In this document: piece after piece, positions 1 through 6,536 of the stretch
Layout: every line of letters begins with the position of its first letter
Position numbering within the stretch: the stretch's first letter is position 1
Assembly: GCA_027435495.1 (NCBI GenBank)
Contig: DAHZZC010000169.1
Location: 1-12,005, forward strand
DNA length: 12,005 nt
Reading direction: 5' to 3'
Origin: Planctomycetales bacterium
GTDB taxonomy: Bacteria > Planctomycetota > Planctomycetia > Isosphaerales > Isosphaeraceae
Translations under genes and position numbers: made by a program
Notes under the pieces: model-generated
What the model was told of the DNA's origin: nothing
Seen by the model: the letters and a program-made list of their open reading frames with translations, nothing else
Databases searched by the model: none

Positions 1-1
1 G

Positions 2-79
2 AGTCTCTCCGACGATGAGCAGCGGATCCTCCAGGAGGCGAGCCGGCGCGCCCGCATGCGACGGAGCGACCGCATTTGA
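2..79 (+). CDS. C-terminal end of an unidentified protein (partial, 5' end outside window)
   Basis: An open frame enters from the left edge and ends at the TGA at 77-79. The visible 25 residues begin SLSDDEQRILQEASRR and end in a basic tail, RRARMRRSDRI. The charged, helical, Arg-rich look is that of a soluble protein's C-terminus, but nothing identifies a family. The stop codon overlaps the TTG start of the next gene within the bases ATTGA, the arrangement typical of translationally coupled genes in one operon. This overlap is the main reason for calling it real, because 78 open bases alone would not be significant in GC-rich DNA. Confidence 0.45.
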   Translation, partial: SLSDDEQRILQEASRRARMRRSDRI

Positions 80-549
80 AGTCTGACCCCACGATCACCA
101 TCCGCCGTGCCACCGTCGCCGATATCCCGGCGATCGTCGAGTTCAATCGCTTGCTGGCGCTCGAAACCGAGTCGAAGCGGCTCGACCCCGAGACTCTGCG
201 GTCGGGTGTCGAGCTGGCCGTTCGCGATCCGGACCGCCTTCGCTACTGGATCGCCGCGGTGGATGGCGCGCCTGGTCCCGCCGGACAGGCCGCGGTCAGT
301 CGAGAGTGGAGCGACTGGCGGAACGGGTGGATCTGGTGGTTCCAGAGTGTTTATGTGGCCGCCGACCATCGGCGTCGGGGCGTCTTTCGGGCGCTCTATC
401 AGGAGGTTCGCCGCGAGGCCCGATCCCTCCATGAGGTTATCGGCCTGCGGCTCTACGTCGAGGACGCGAACGCCGCGGCCCATCGGACGTATCAGGCTCT
501 CGGCATGAAGCCGGGCGGATATTCGGTCTACGAGGACCTCTGGATATAG
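76..549 (+). CDS. GNAT-family N-acetyltransferase
   Basis: This 157-residue protein has the size of a single GNAT domain, which transfers an acetyl group from acetyl-CoA to an amine. It opens with the usual first strand and helix (ITIRRATVADIPAIVEFN, residues 7-24). The acetyl-CoA-binding motif A lies at about 90-108: QSVYVAADHRRRG followed by VFRALY, which fits the R-x-x-G pattern with Phe at the last position, as in the 'RGVFRALY' subgroup. Motif B follows as LRLYVEDANAAAHRTYQALGM (residues 125-144), with the Asn and the Tyr that are normal in this fold. The start is TTG at 76, with GGAG at 63-66 nine bases upstream, overlapping the stop of the previous frame. The acceptor substrate (protein N-terminus, small amine or antibiotic) cannot be told from sequence. 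The family call is secure; the function is open. Confidence 0.9.
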   Translation: MKSDPTITIRRATVADIPAIVEFNRLLALETESKRLDPETLRSGVELAVRDPDRLRYWIAAVDGAPGPAGQAAVSREWSDWRNGWIWWFQSVYVAADHRRRGVFRALYQEVRREARSLHEVIGLRLYVEDANAAAHRTYQALGMKPGGYSVYEDLWI

Positions 550-593
550 GATTGATTCGCTTACCCAGCGACCTTCCCTCCAGAAGCAGGGAC

Positions 594-618
594 GGCCGCG
601 CCGGGGCCAGGCGCGGCC
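594..618. terminator. GC-rich hairpin between convergent genes, probable bidirectional terminator
   Basis: GGCCGCGCC (594-602) and GGCGCGGCC (610-618) form a perfect 9-bp stem around a 7-base loop. The hairpin lies 45 bases past the stop of the plus-strand acetyltransferase and 19 bases past the stop of the minus-strand gene, where a shared terminator is expected. No T-tract follows on either strand, so it is not a canonical intrinsic terminator. It could instead protect transcript 3' ends. Confidence 0.45.
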
Positions 619-636
619 ATCCGCACGAGATCCCTC

Positions 637-1140
637 TCAACGATCGCGACGGAGCCGATCGAGTTCGGCCTTCAGGCGATCGATCTGTGCCTCGAGATCC
701 CGGATTCGGCGATCGGGCTCCGGGCCCCGACCGCGACGCGGTTCACGGGCGCCGGGACGCGGCGGGGGTGGTCCGTCGTTCTCGGCCGTGACCTCGGTCC
801 GGAGGTTGGTGAGGTTCTGGACCTCAAAGTGGGTGTCGCCCCTGGGTCCGGTTTCCATCCAGCCCGAGGCGCGAACACGGTCGCCTCGCGAGGCGGCGGC
901 GGCGAAACGATCGGCGAGGTGGGGCGGCCAGTGGAGGGTCGTCCCGTCGTCGAGGACCGCACCGTCAATCTCGCCCCTCGGTGCCGTGGTCATCCTTTCG
1001 ACAACTCCCTCGGCTGTGGTCGCCTCACCTCGGCGAGGCGGCTGGGCGCCGACTTCCGGCGACGCCCAGGCCATCGCGATCGGGACTGCCGCAAGCGAGG
1101 CCAGGCGACGACATGTTCTGGCGATGTTCCTGTCTTTCAT
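637..1140 (-). CDS. Exported OB-fold-like protein with C-terminal coiled coil (hypothetical)
   Basis: This 167-residue protein starts at the ATG at 1140, with AGGAG (complement of 1150-1154) nine bases upstream. A longer frame open to 1227 lacks such a site. Residues 1-33 look like a Sec signal peptide: basic n-region MKDRNIARTCRR, hydrophobic LASLAAVPIAMAWA, and a likely cut near VGAQ. The core (about 43-115) has the small beta-rich pattern AEGVVERMTTAPRGEIDGAVL, then DDGTTLHWPPHLADRF, then GDRVRASGWME. It resembles the OB-fold-like hypothetical proteins in which a 'G-x-V-x-x-x-x-T-x-P-x-G-x-x-x-G' stretch precedes 'DG-T-x-x-H-x-P-P-H'. A Pro/Arg-rich linker (122-142) leads to a short heptad helix at 143-167 with L149, I153, L156, L160 and L163. 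It probably acts in the periplasm as an oligomer; ligand and role are unknown. Confidence 0.75.
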   Translation of the reverse strand: MKDRNIARTCRRLASLAAVPIAMAWASPEVGAQPPRRGEATTAEGVVERMTTAPRGEIDGAVLDDGTTLHWPPHLADRFAAAASRGDRVRASGWMETGPRGDTHFEVQNLTNLRTEVTAENDGPPPPRPGAREPRRGRGPEPDRRIRDLEAQIDRLKAELDRLRRDR

Positions 1141-1484
1141 GCTTCGAGACTCCTGGCATCGGGGTGAGGGCCGCGCCTCGATGCCCCGGACATGAGGAGG
1201 GTGGCGGTTCCGCATGGACCACGACAACCCTCAGCCCGCCGACCTTCTATCGCATCGCCGATACCAGCGCCCGACGCTCGCGGGCGAGATCGCGGACCTC
1301 GACGGGGCGAGACATCGACGCAAGCTCTGAAGAGTTCGGCATTTCAACAGGCTTTTGCCGGGTTGCGGAAATGTCCCGGAGCGAGCGGCGGATTTCGCGG
1401 CTCGATCGAGGATCGGGCAGATTCCCCTCACGCCCGAGGGGGGATTCCGCCCGGGATCGCCACCAATCGGAAGTCGAGACAATA
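1141..1484. other. 344-base gap with no convincing gene
   Basis: This gap lies between the 5' end of the exported protein gene and the 3' end of queA, both on the minus strand. It holds the AGGAG ribosome binding site at 1150-1154 and, very likely, the promoter of the exported protein, though I could not pick a clear -35/-10 pair. Plus- and minus-strand frames crossing it encode Arg/Pro/Ser-rich sequence typical of chance frames in GC-rich DNA. The only structure noted is the small hairpin at 1424-1441. Confidence 0.6.
1424..1441 (-). terminator. Weak hairpin downstream of queA
   Basis: CCCCTC (1424-1429) and GAGGGG (1436-1441) form a 6-bp stem with a 6-base loop, about 44 bases past the queA stop in the direction of transcription. 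There is no T-run after it. The position suits a transcript end, but a stem this short may arise by chance in this base composition. Confidence 0.22.
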
Positions 1485-2513
1485 TCAAAGGATCAGCATT
1501 GCGTCGCCGTAGCTGTAGAAGCGATAGCGGAGTCGGATGGCCTCGGCGTAAGCCTCGCGGACGAGTTCCTCGCCCGCGAGCGCGGCGACCAGGACGAGCA
1601 GGCTGCTCCGGGGCAGGTGGAAGTTGGTGATGAGGGCGTCGAGGCCGCGGAAGACGTGGCCGGGGCGGATGAATAACCGGGTCTCGCCGGCAAATGGTTG
1701 CAAGGTGCCCGAGGTCGCGGCGGATTCCAGAGTCCGGGCCGAGGTCGTGCCGACGGCGACGATCCGGCCGTCGCTTGCCCGACGTTCGCGGAGCCGATCG
1801 ACGGCCTCCGCGGAGAGCTCGGCCCACTCGGAATGCATCACGTGGTCCTCGATCCGATCGGCGGTGATCGGCCGGAATGTACCTGGCCCGACGTGGAGCG
1901 TCAGGTCCACGAAGGCGATTCCGCGGTCGGCGAGCCGATCGAGGAGACGGGGCGTGAAGTGGAGCCCGGCCGTCGGAGCCGCGGCGGAGCCAGGGCGTCG
2001 GGCGTAGATCGTCTGGTAGGACGACCGGTCTCCCTCTCCCTCGCGACCACCGCGGATATAAGGGGGCAGCGGGGTCTGACCGTGGAGTTCCAGCAGAGCC
2101 AGGGCGCCGGTTTTTCCCGCCTCCTCGACCGGCCGGACGATCCAGGATCCCGATTCCCCTCGGGATTCCAGTGTCAATGGGAGGCCGTTGCTTACGAGTA
2201 CCCGCTCGCCGATTGCGGGTCGACCGCGGGTCCGAGAGAGGATCTCCCAGGCACCGTCGGGCAACTCGCGAAGGAAGAGACCCTCCCAGCGCCCGCCGGT
2301 GGCTTCGCGGTGCCCGAGCAGCCGGGCGGGAACGACCCGCGTATCGTTCCGGGCCAGAACGTCACGCGGGTCGAGCAGGACGGGCAGGTCGGCGAAGACG
2401 CGATGCTCGATCGTCCCCCGCGCCCGATCGAGGACCATCAGTCGAGACCGATCCCTCGGCTCGGCCGGGCTTTGGGCGATCAGGTCGTCGGGCAGGTCGA
2501 AATCGAGAAACAT
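1485..2513 (-). CDS. queA: S-adenosylmethionine:tRNA ribosyltransferase-isomerase
   Basis: QueA transfers and isomerises the ribosyl group of S-adenosylmethionine onto preQ1 at the wobble base (position 34) of tRNAs with GUN anticodons, giving epoxyqueuosine, the penultimate queuosine intermediate. At 342 residues it is of normal family length. The N-terminus FDFDLP-type (MFLDFDLPDDLIAQSPAEPR, residues 1-20) and RSRLMVLDR (22-30) match the family. So do YQTIYARRPGSAAAPTAGLH (166-185), LHVGPGTFRP (206-215), TTSARTLE (256-263), TNFHLPRSSLLVLVAAL (296-312) and the ending RFYSYGDAMLIL. The ATG at 2513 has no clear Shine-Dalgarno sequence, but an in-frame TGA lies just upstream, so no earlier start is available. 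The gene lies 95 bases after serA on the same strand, across a heptamer repeat array. No other queuosine gene is in the window. Confidence 0.97.
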   Translation of the reverse strand: MFLDFDLPDDLIAQSPAEPRDRSRLMVLDRARGTIEHRVFADLPVLLDPRDVLARNDTRVVPARLLGHREATGGRWEGLFLRELPDGAWEILSRTRGRPAIGERVLVSNGLPLTLESRGESGSWIVRPVEEAGKTGALALLELHGQTPLPPYIRGGREGEGDRSSYQTIYARRPGSAAAPTAGLHFTPRLLDRLADRGIAFVDLTLHVGPGTFRPITADRIEDHVMHSEWAELSAEAVDRLRERRASDGRIVAVGTTSARTLESAATSGTLQPFAGETRLFIRPGHVFRGLDALITNFHLPRSSLLVLVAALAGEELVREAYAEAIRLRYRFYSYGDAMLIL

Positions 2514-2548
2514 GATCGGATCGTCAGTGTTTCATCTTCATGGGTCAG

Positions 2549-2604
2549 TGGCCACTGGCCACTGGCCACTGGCCACTGACCACTGACCACTGGCCACTGA
2601 TTAC
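2549..2604. repeat. Heptanucleotide tandem repeat (TGGCCAC/TGACCAC), seven copies plus a degenerate eighth
   Basis: Seven head-to-tail 7-base units run from 2549 to 2597: four TGGCCAC, two TGACCAC, one TGGCCAC. A decayed eighth unit, TGATTAC, ends the array at 2604, five bases before the end of serA (2609). TGGCCA is its own complement, so both strands fold. GGTCAGTGGCCA (2543-2554) can pair over 12 bp with TGGCCACTGACC (2570-2581) around a 15-base loop, and CAGTGGCCACTG at 2546-2557 is a perfect palindrome. From general knowledge, similar heptamer arrays are dispersed in intergenic DNA of cyanobacteria (STRR-type repeats) and other bacteria, where they are often mis-annotated as small repetitive peptides. 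I do not consider this one coding. Confidence 0.93.
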
Positions 2605-2608
2605 CGCT

Positions 2609-4240
2609 TCAAGAGAGCCAGCCCGGCATCGCACCCTGGGCGGGCAGTTTGATGATGCTGACGCTGAGGACATCGGGGTGTTTTTCGATGGCCTCGAGCG
2701 CGGCGGCAGAGGGTGCGCTGTCGAGGTTGACGACGCCGATGGCCTCGCCACCCGGCGTTTCGCGGCCGACGTTCATCTGGGCGATGTTCACGCCGTGATC
2801 GCCGAGGGTCTTGCCCAGGAAGCCAATCAGGCCGGGGCGGTCGTGATGGGTGAAGACCATCAGGATGCCGTCGGGGTGGGCGTCGAGATGGTACGAGCCC
2901 AGCCCGACCAGCCGGAGGAACTGCTTGCCGAAGAGGGTGCCCGAGGCCAGGTAGGTCTTGCGGTCGGTGGTGACCTCGGCCTGGATCAGCGTCCCGAAGT
3001 CGCCGGGGGCCTCGGCGGCGCGTTCCTCAATGGAGATTCCGCGGTCGCGGGCCATTGAGGCGGCGTTGACGAGGTTGACCTGCTCGTCGAGGGCGGCTTC
3101 CATCAGCCCTGCGGCGAAGGCGGCTGTCACGAGCTTCGTGTTCTTCTGGGCGATCTCGCCCCGGTAGGTCAGCAAGGCGCTCTTGAGCGTCCCGCGGGCC
3201 ATCTGGGCGTGGAGCATTCCCAGCCGCCAGGCCAGGTTCAGATAGAGTCCCAGGTCTTCGAGCTCGGCGCGGTCGAGCTTGGGCATGTTCACCGAGAACT
3301 GGATCTGCCCTCGGCCGAAGAAGTCGGCGAGGAGCCGGGCGGCCTCGATCGCGACGTTCACCTGCGCCTCCTCGGTCGAGGCGCCGAGGTGCGGAGTGAC
3401 CAGGACCGACGGGTGCTTCACCAGCGGGTGGTCGGCCGGCGGCGGCTCGGGCTCGAAGACGTCGATCGCCGCACCGGCGACCTTACCCGCGTTGAGGGCT
3501 TCCAGCAAGGCCGGCTCGTCGATCAGGCCGCCCCGGGCGCAGTTGATGATCCGGACACCGGTCTTCATCTTCTCGATCGCGGCGGCGTCGATGATGTTGC
3601 GGGTCTCGGCGGTCATCGGCGTGTGCAGGGTGATGAAATCGCAGCGCGGCCAGAGGTCGTCGAGATGCTGAAGGTTCTCGATCCCCAGCTCCTGCGCCCG
3701 ATCGGCCGAGAGGAACGGATCATGGCCGACGACTGACATGCCAAAGGCCTGCGCCCGGGCGGCGACCGTCAGGCCGACCCGTCCGAGGCCGATGATGCCG
3801 AGGGTTTTGCCTTCGAGCTGCGTGCCGGTGAACTTGTTCCGGTCCCACTTCCCGGCCTTGAGGCTGTCGTTGGCCGGGGCGACGTTTCGGGCGAGCGAGA
3901 GCATCAGGTCCATCGCATGCTCGGCGGTCGAGACGGTGTTGCCGCCTGGGGTGTTCATCACCACGATCCCGCGCCGGGTTGCGGCCGGGACATCGATGTT
4001 GTCGACACCGACGCCCGCCCGGACGATCGCCTTGAGCCGCGACTGTCCTTCGAGGACCTCGGCCGTGAGGGTCGTCCCCGACCGGATCACGATCCCGTCG
4101 GCCTCGCCCAGGGCCTTCCGCAGGGCCGGCACGTCCTTCGCCAGCTTGGTGTCGACCACCACCTCGATACCGGGCTCCGCCTTCAGCCGCGCGAGCCCTT
4201 CCTCGGCCAGCTTGTCCGTCACCAACACCCGATGCGCCAC
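2609..4240 (-). CDS. serA: D-3-phosphoglycerate dehydrogenase, long ACT-domain form
   Basis: SerA oxidises 3-phosphoglycerate to 3-phosphohydroxypyruvate with NAD+, the first step of serine synthesis in the cytosol. The 543 residues match the long bacterial form. The substrate- and NAD-binding domains span 1-320, with Rossmann motif GLGRVG (151-156), AGVGVDNIDV (75-84) and catalytic residues Arg236 (NCARGG), Glu265 (FEPEP) and His284 (TPHLGAS). An intervening, probably allosteric, domain covers about 325-450. A C-terminal ACT domain follows (about 457-530, from GILMVFTHHDRPGLIGFLG), the usual site of serine feedback inhibition. The start is GTG at 4240, with GGAG nine bases upstream. The aminotransferase for the next pathway step lies 122 bases upstream on the same strand, separated by a strong hairpin (4301-4350), so serA may have its own promoter or be attenuated. 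Confidence 0.97.
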   Translation of the reverse strand: MAHRVLVTDKLAEEGLARLKAEPGIEVVVDTKLAKDVPALRKALGEADGIVIRSGTTLTAEVLEGQSRLKAIVRAGVGVDNIDVPAATRRGIVVMNTPGGNTVSTAEHAMDLMLSLARNVAPANDSLKAGKWDRNKFTGTQLEGKTLGIIGLGRVGLTVAARAQAFGMSVVGHDPFLSADRAQELGIENLQHLDDLWPRCDFITLHTPMTAETRNIIDAAAIEKMKTGVRIINCARGGLIDEPALLEALNAGKVAGAAIDVFEPEPPPADHPLVKHPSVLVTPHLGASTEEAQVNVAIEAARLLADFFGRGQIQFSVNMPKLDRAELEDLGLYLNLAWRLGMLHAQMARGTLKSALLTYRGEIAQKNTKLVTAAFAAGLMEAALDEQVNLVNAASMARDRGISIEERAAEAPGDFGTLIQAEVTTDRKTYLASGTLFGKQFLRLVGLGSYHLDAHPDGILMVFTHHDRPGLIGFLGKTLGDHGVNIAQMNVGRETPGGEAIGVVNLDSAPSAAALEAIEKHPDVLSVSIIKLPAQGAMPGWLS

Positions 4241-4300
4241 GATCAGGGACTCCGGAAAAAGATGCGATGGGATCCGTGAAAAAATAGGGGATGGCCTGTC

Positions 4301-4350
4301 GCGGGGCGTGAGGGATTCCCGGCCGTCCGGGAAGTTCCCACTCGCCCCGC
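4301..4350 (-). terminator. Nested 50-base hairpin between the aminotransferase gene and serA (terminator or attenuator)
   Basis: The outer stem is 8 perfect bp: GCGGGGCG (4301-4308) with CGCCCCGC (4343-4350). The inner stem is 7 perfect bp, TTCCCGG with CCGGGAA, around a CCGT loop. The bases between the stems pair partly (AGGG with CCC), giving one long, nearly continuous hairpin. On the minus strand it begins 13 bases after the aminotransferase stop. A run of six U follows (complement of 4279-4284), but about 16 bases beyond the stem base, so it is not a textbook intrinsic terminator. It lies about 60 bases upstream of the serA start and could limit read-through into serA. Confidence 0.6.
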
Positions 4351-4362
4351 GAGGTCCCGAGG

Positions 4363-5517
4363 TCAGGCCCGGGCGCCGGCGAGCTGGCCCATCAGGACCT
4401 GCTGAGCGGCGGTGACAGCGCGGCCGGGCTCGACGTCCAGGCCCAGTTCGGCGAGGGTCATTTCGAGGGCGGCCAGGGTGCTGATCACATCGAGCTCGTC
4501 GGTGTAGCCCATGTGGCCGATCCGGACGATATGCCCCTTGAGCTTGGCCTGGCCGCCGACGGTCGTGATCCCGAACTGCTCGGTGAGCTTGTTCCGGATC
4601 TGGGCGTCCTTGAGACCGTTGGGAACGCGGAACGCGGTGAGTCCCTCGGCCGGGCGGCTGCTGAAGAGTTCCAGGCCGAGGGCCTGAATGCCGGCCTGGC
4701 AGGCCTCGCTCATCCGCTGGTGCCGCTTCCAGACGTTCTCCAGACCCTCGTCCTTGATCCGCCGGAGGGCCGTCCGCAGAGCGAGGATCAAGGTGTGCGC
4801 CGGGGTGTACGGCGTGTCGAATTCCTTCATCTTCGACCGCGCCGACTTCAGGCTGAAGTAATAGCTATGCGAGTCGAAGGCGTCGATCTTCTTCCAGGCC
4901 TTCGGGCTGACGGAGACGAACGCCAGGCCCGGCGGCAGCATGAGCGCCTTTTGTGAGCCGGCGCAAAGGACATCGATCCCCCAATCGTCGGTCCGGCACT
5001 CCATCGCACCGATGCCTGAGATCCCGTCGACGACGAAGATGGCGTCGGTCCCGGCGACGACCTTGCCGATCGCTTCAACGGGGTGGCCGGTACCGGTCGA
5101 GGTCTCGCTGAGCGTTCCGAAGACGGCGACGGTATCCGGGTGCTCCTTGAGGGCGGCGGCGACGCGATCGGGATCGACCGGCTGGCCCCACTCGAAGTCG
5201 ACCGAGACGACGTTGATTCCGAACGCCTTGCAGATGCTTGACCACCGCGCGGCGAAGTGTCCGGCGTTAAGGACCATGGCCTTGCCGCCCGGCGGCACGG
5301 TGTTGACGGCGGCGGCCTCCATCGCGCCGGTGCCGGAAGCCGTGAGGATCATCACGTCGTTCTCGGTCCGGAAGACCTCCTTGAGCCCGGCGGCGACCTC
5401 GACAATCACGTCCTTGGCCTCGGCCGACCGGTGATGGATCACAGGCCGGGCGAGTTCCAGCAGAACGTCTTCGGGGACCATCGCGGGGCCGGGGGTCATC
5501 AATCGTGGCTTGCGCAT
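4363..5517 (-). CDS. Class V PLP aminotransferase (alanine/serine-glyoxylate type), probable phosphoserine aminotransferase
   Basis: This 384-residue fold-type I PLP enzyme belongs to the alanine-glyoxylate/serine-pyruvate aminotransferase group. The family opening PRLMTPGPAMVPEDVL (4-19) is followed by HHRS (28-31) and the PLP-phosphate-binding loop TASGTGAMEAA (59-69). SETSTG (137-142), the PLP-pyridine Asp164 in VVDGISGIGAME and the Schiff-base Lys190 in GSQKALMLPPGLAF complete the active site. Near the C-terminus, HIVRIGHMGY is also typical. The ATG at 5517 is preceded by AAGGA (complement of 5526-5530) eight bases upstream. No serC-type gene is seen here, and this gene sits directly upstream of serA. 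In several bacteria and archaea an enzyme of this family beside serA supplies phosphoserine aminotransferase activity, so I infer that role. Serine-glyoxylate or alanine-glyoxylate transamination is the alternative. Confidence 0.9.
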   Translation of the reverse strand: MRKPRLMTPGPAMVPEDVLLELARPVIHHRSAEAKDVIVEVAAGLKEVFRTENDVMILTASGTGAMEAAAVNTVPPGGKAMVLNAGHFAARWSSICKAFGINVVSVDFEWGQPVDPDRVAAALKEHPDTVAVFGTLSETSTGTGHPVEAIGKVVAGTDAIFVVDGISGIGAMECRTDDWGIDVLCAGSQKALMLPPGLAFVSVSPKAWKKIDAFDSHSYYFSLKSARSKMKEFDTPYTPAHTLILALRTALRRIKDEGLENVWKRHQRMSEACQAGIQALGLELFSSRPAEGLTAFRVPNGLKDAQIRNKLTEQFGITTVGGQAKLKGHIVRIGHMGYTDELDVISTLAALEMTLAELGLDVEPGRAVTAAQQVLMGQLAGARA

Positions 5518-5800
5518 CTGTCACGTCCTTCGGTTTCTCTGGGAGTTTTTCGGTCGATTCGACAGGTCGAGTGCTTGATCGATTGAGCCGAGGTCAGGAA
5601 TCCCGTTGCGACCACTTCTGCCGGGGGTTGTCGAACAGCAGAGCGAGAGGATTCCGCTCTCGCGTCCGCGTTGGGTTGCTGGACATCCTCACCGCTCTTC
5701 AAGGCGAATCGTCGATCGTACGTTGATGGGATGCCCCGATCCGAGAGAGTTTAATGATTCCGTCGTGGGCTTTCGAGGCCCGTTGGTCATCGGACCGACC
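5518..5800. other. 283-base gap upstream of the aminotransferase gene
   Basis: On the minus strand this gap joins the 3' end of hisI to the start of the aminotransferase gene. It holds the AAGGA ribosome binding site at 5526-5530 and probably the promoter of the aminotransferase-serA pair. Direct TCGATT copies lie near 5553 and 5580, and a stem-loop is at 5643-5663. No frame in it looks like a protein, and no tRNA-like fold was found. Confidence 0.5.
5643..5663. other. Stem-loop in the gap between hisI and the aminotransferase gene
   Basis: GCGAGAG (5643-5649) and CTCTCGC (5657-5663) form a perfect 7-bp stem around the 7-base loop GATTCCG. It lies about 140 bases past the hisI stop in the direction of transcription and about 125 bases before the aminotransferase start. 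It could end the hisI transcript or belong to the leader of the downstream gene. No U-run adjoins it, so its role is undecided. Confidence 0.35.
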
Positions 5801-6253
5801 TCATTGCGAGGCGGTCTCCTCGCTGGTCGTCGCGCCCTGGGAGTAGACCGTGCCGGCGTCGAAAACGGGCCGGGCGGCCACTTCCAGTGTAGAACCGCCG
5901 GCCTCCAGCCGCCGGAAGAAGCACGATCGATAGCCCTCGTGGCAGGCCCCGCCGACCTGGCGGGCCTTGATCAGGATCACGTCGGCGTCGCAATCGACCC
6001 AGATCGATTCGACGTGCTGGACGTGCCCGGATGTTCCGCCCTTGTGCCAGTGAGACTTCCGCGATCGCGAGTAAAAATGCGTCTGGCCGGTCTCGATCGT
6101 GGCGCGCAGGGAGGATTCGTCCATCCAGGCCATCATCAGCACGTCGCCGGACTCGGAGTCCTGGACGATGGCGGGGATCAGTCCGTCGGGGCCCCACTTC
6201 AGGCCGGGGGGCAGGGGCGTGGGCAGGGGTTCGCTGGCGTCGGGCACGCTCAT
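5801..6253 (-). CDS. hisI: Phosphoribosyl-AMP cyclohydrolase
   Basis: HisI opens the adenine ring of phosphoribosyl-AMP, the third step of histidine synthesis. The 150 residues are a stand-alone cyclohydrolase with no fused HisE domain. The family core is plain: DVLMMAWMDESSLRATIETG (37-56), YSRSRKSHWHKGGTSGHVQ (61-79), and the metal site with Asp87, Cys88, Asp89 and Asp91 in DCDADVILIKARQ. GGACHEGYRSCFF (101-113) carries Cys104 and Cys111. Cys88, Cys104 and Cys111 are the expected zinc ligands, and the three Asp residues the Mg site. I take the ATG at 6253; the frame continues upstream to a TTG at 6319, but those 22 residues do not resemble the family. The ATG has no strong Shine-Dalgarno sequence. 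No other histidine gene is nearby, so the pathway is dispersed in this genome. Confidence 0.96.
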   Translation of the reverse strand: MSVPDASEPLPTPLPPGLKWGPDGLIPAIVQDSESGDVLMMAWMDESSLRATIETGQTHFYSRSRKSHWHKGGTSGHVQHVESIWVDCDADVILIKARQVGGACHEGYRSCFFRRLEAGGSTLEVAARPVFDAGTVYSQGATTSEETASQ

Positions 6254-6536
6254 CTCGGCGAAATCGGGATTTCTGGAGCCTCGCAAGAACAGTTTAGCCG
6301 CTCCGGGCCGTTCGACCAATCCGAATTCTTCCGGCGGACGAGTGGAAACGTTCCCCGAACGGCATCCTGGCCACCCGAGGGGGATAGATCGCTAGGAGCC
6401 CGTCCGCTTTTACGCTAACATTTTCTTTTGCCGAGCGGTGGGATCGTGCCGGGCATGGCGGGCCCGTCCACGCGGCCGTGATGCCCAGGCCCGGGATCCG
6501 GCCGTCCCGAGGGCCATACGGAGGTCTTGCGCTTCG
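6254..6536. promoter_or_regulatory. Divergent intergenic region between hisI and the radical SAM gene
   Basis: These 283 bases must hold the promoters of two divergent genes. A relatively AT-rich island at about 6408-6430, standing out from GC-rich flanks, is the most likely promoter area, but no convincing -35/-10 pair can be named. Near the radical SAM start the leader is GC-rich, with GGGCAT (6451-6456) complementary to ATGCCC (6481-6486) and the palindrome CGGGCCCG near 6459. The ribosome binding site GGAGG is at 6520-6524. Confidence 0.35.

Noticed and set aside
1247..1315. A 22-codon minus-strand frame (MSRPVEVRDLARERR...) in the gap upstream of the exported protein gene
   Set aside because: There is no Shine-Dalgarno sequence, it is very short, and there is no supporting context.
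1698..2579. A 293-residue plus-strand frame over queA
   Set aside because: It is a shadow of queA and ends inside the heptamer array, giving a repetitive tail that is a hallmark of a spurious frame.
2549..2604. The repeat as a CRISPR array
   Set aside because: The units are 7 bases long, contiguous and without spacers, and there are no cas genes.
2540..3058. A possible small repetitive protein starting in the heptamer array (GQWPLATGHWPLTTDHW)
   Set aside because: A 7-base unit shifts frame each copy and repeats every 21 bases as a 7-residue motif, so the peptide is a by-product of the DNA repeat. The frame then continues antisense to serA.
5606..6418. A 270-residue plus-strand frame over the hisI region
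   Set aside because: It is the complement of hisI, whose zinc and Mg motifs are clear. The plus-strand product is low-information Gly/Arg/Asp-rich sequence.
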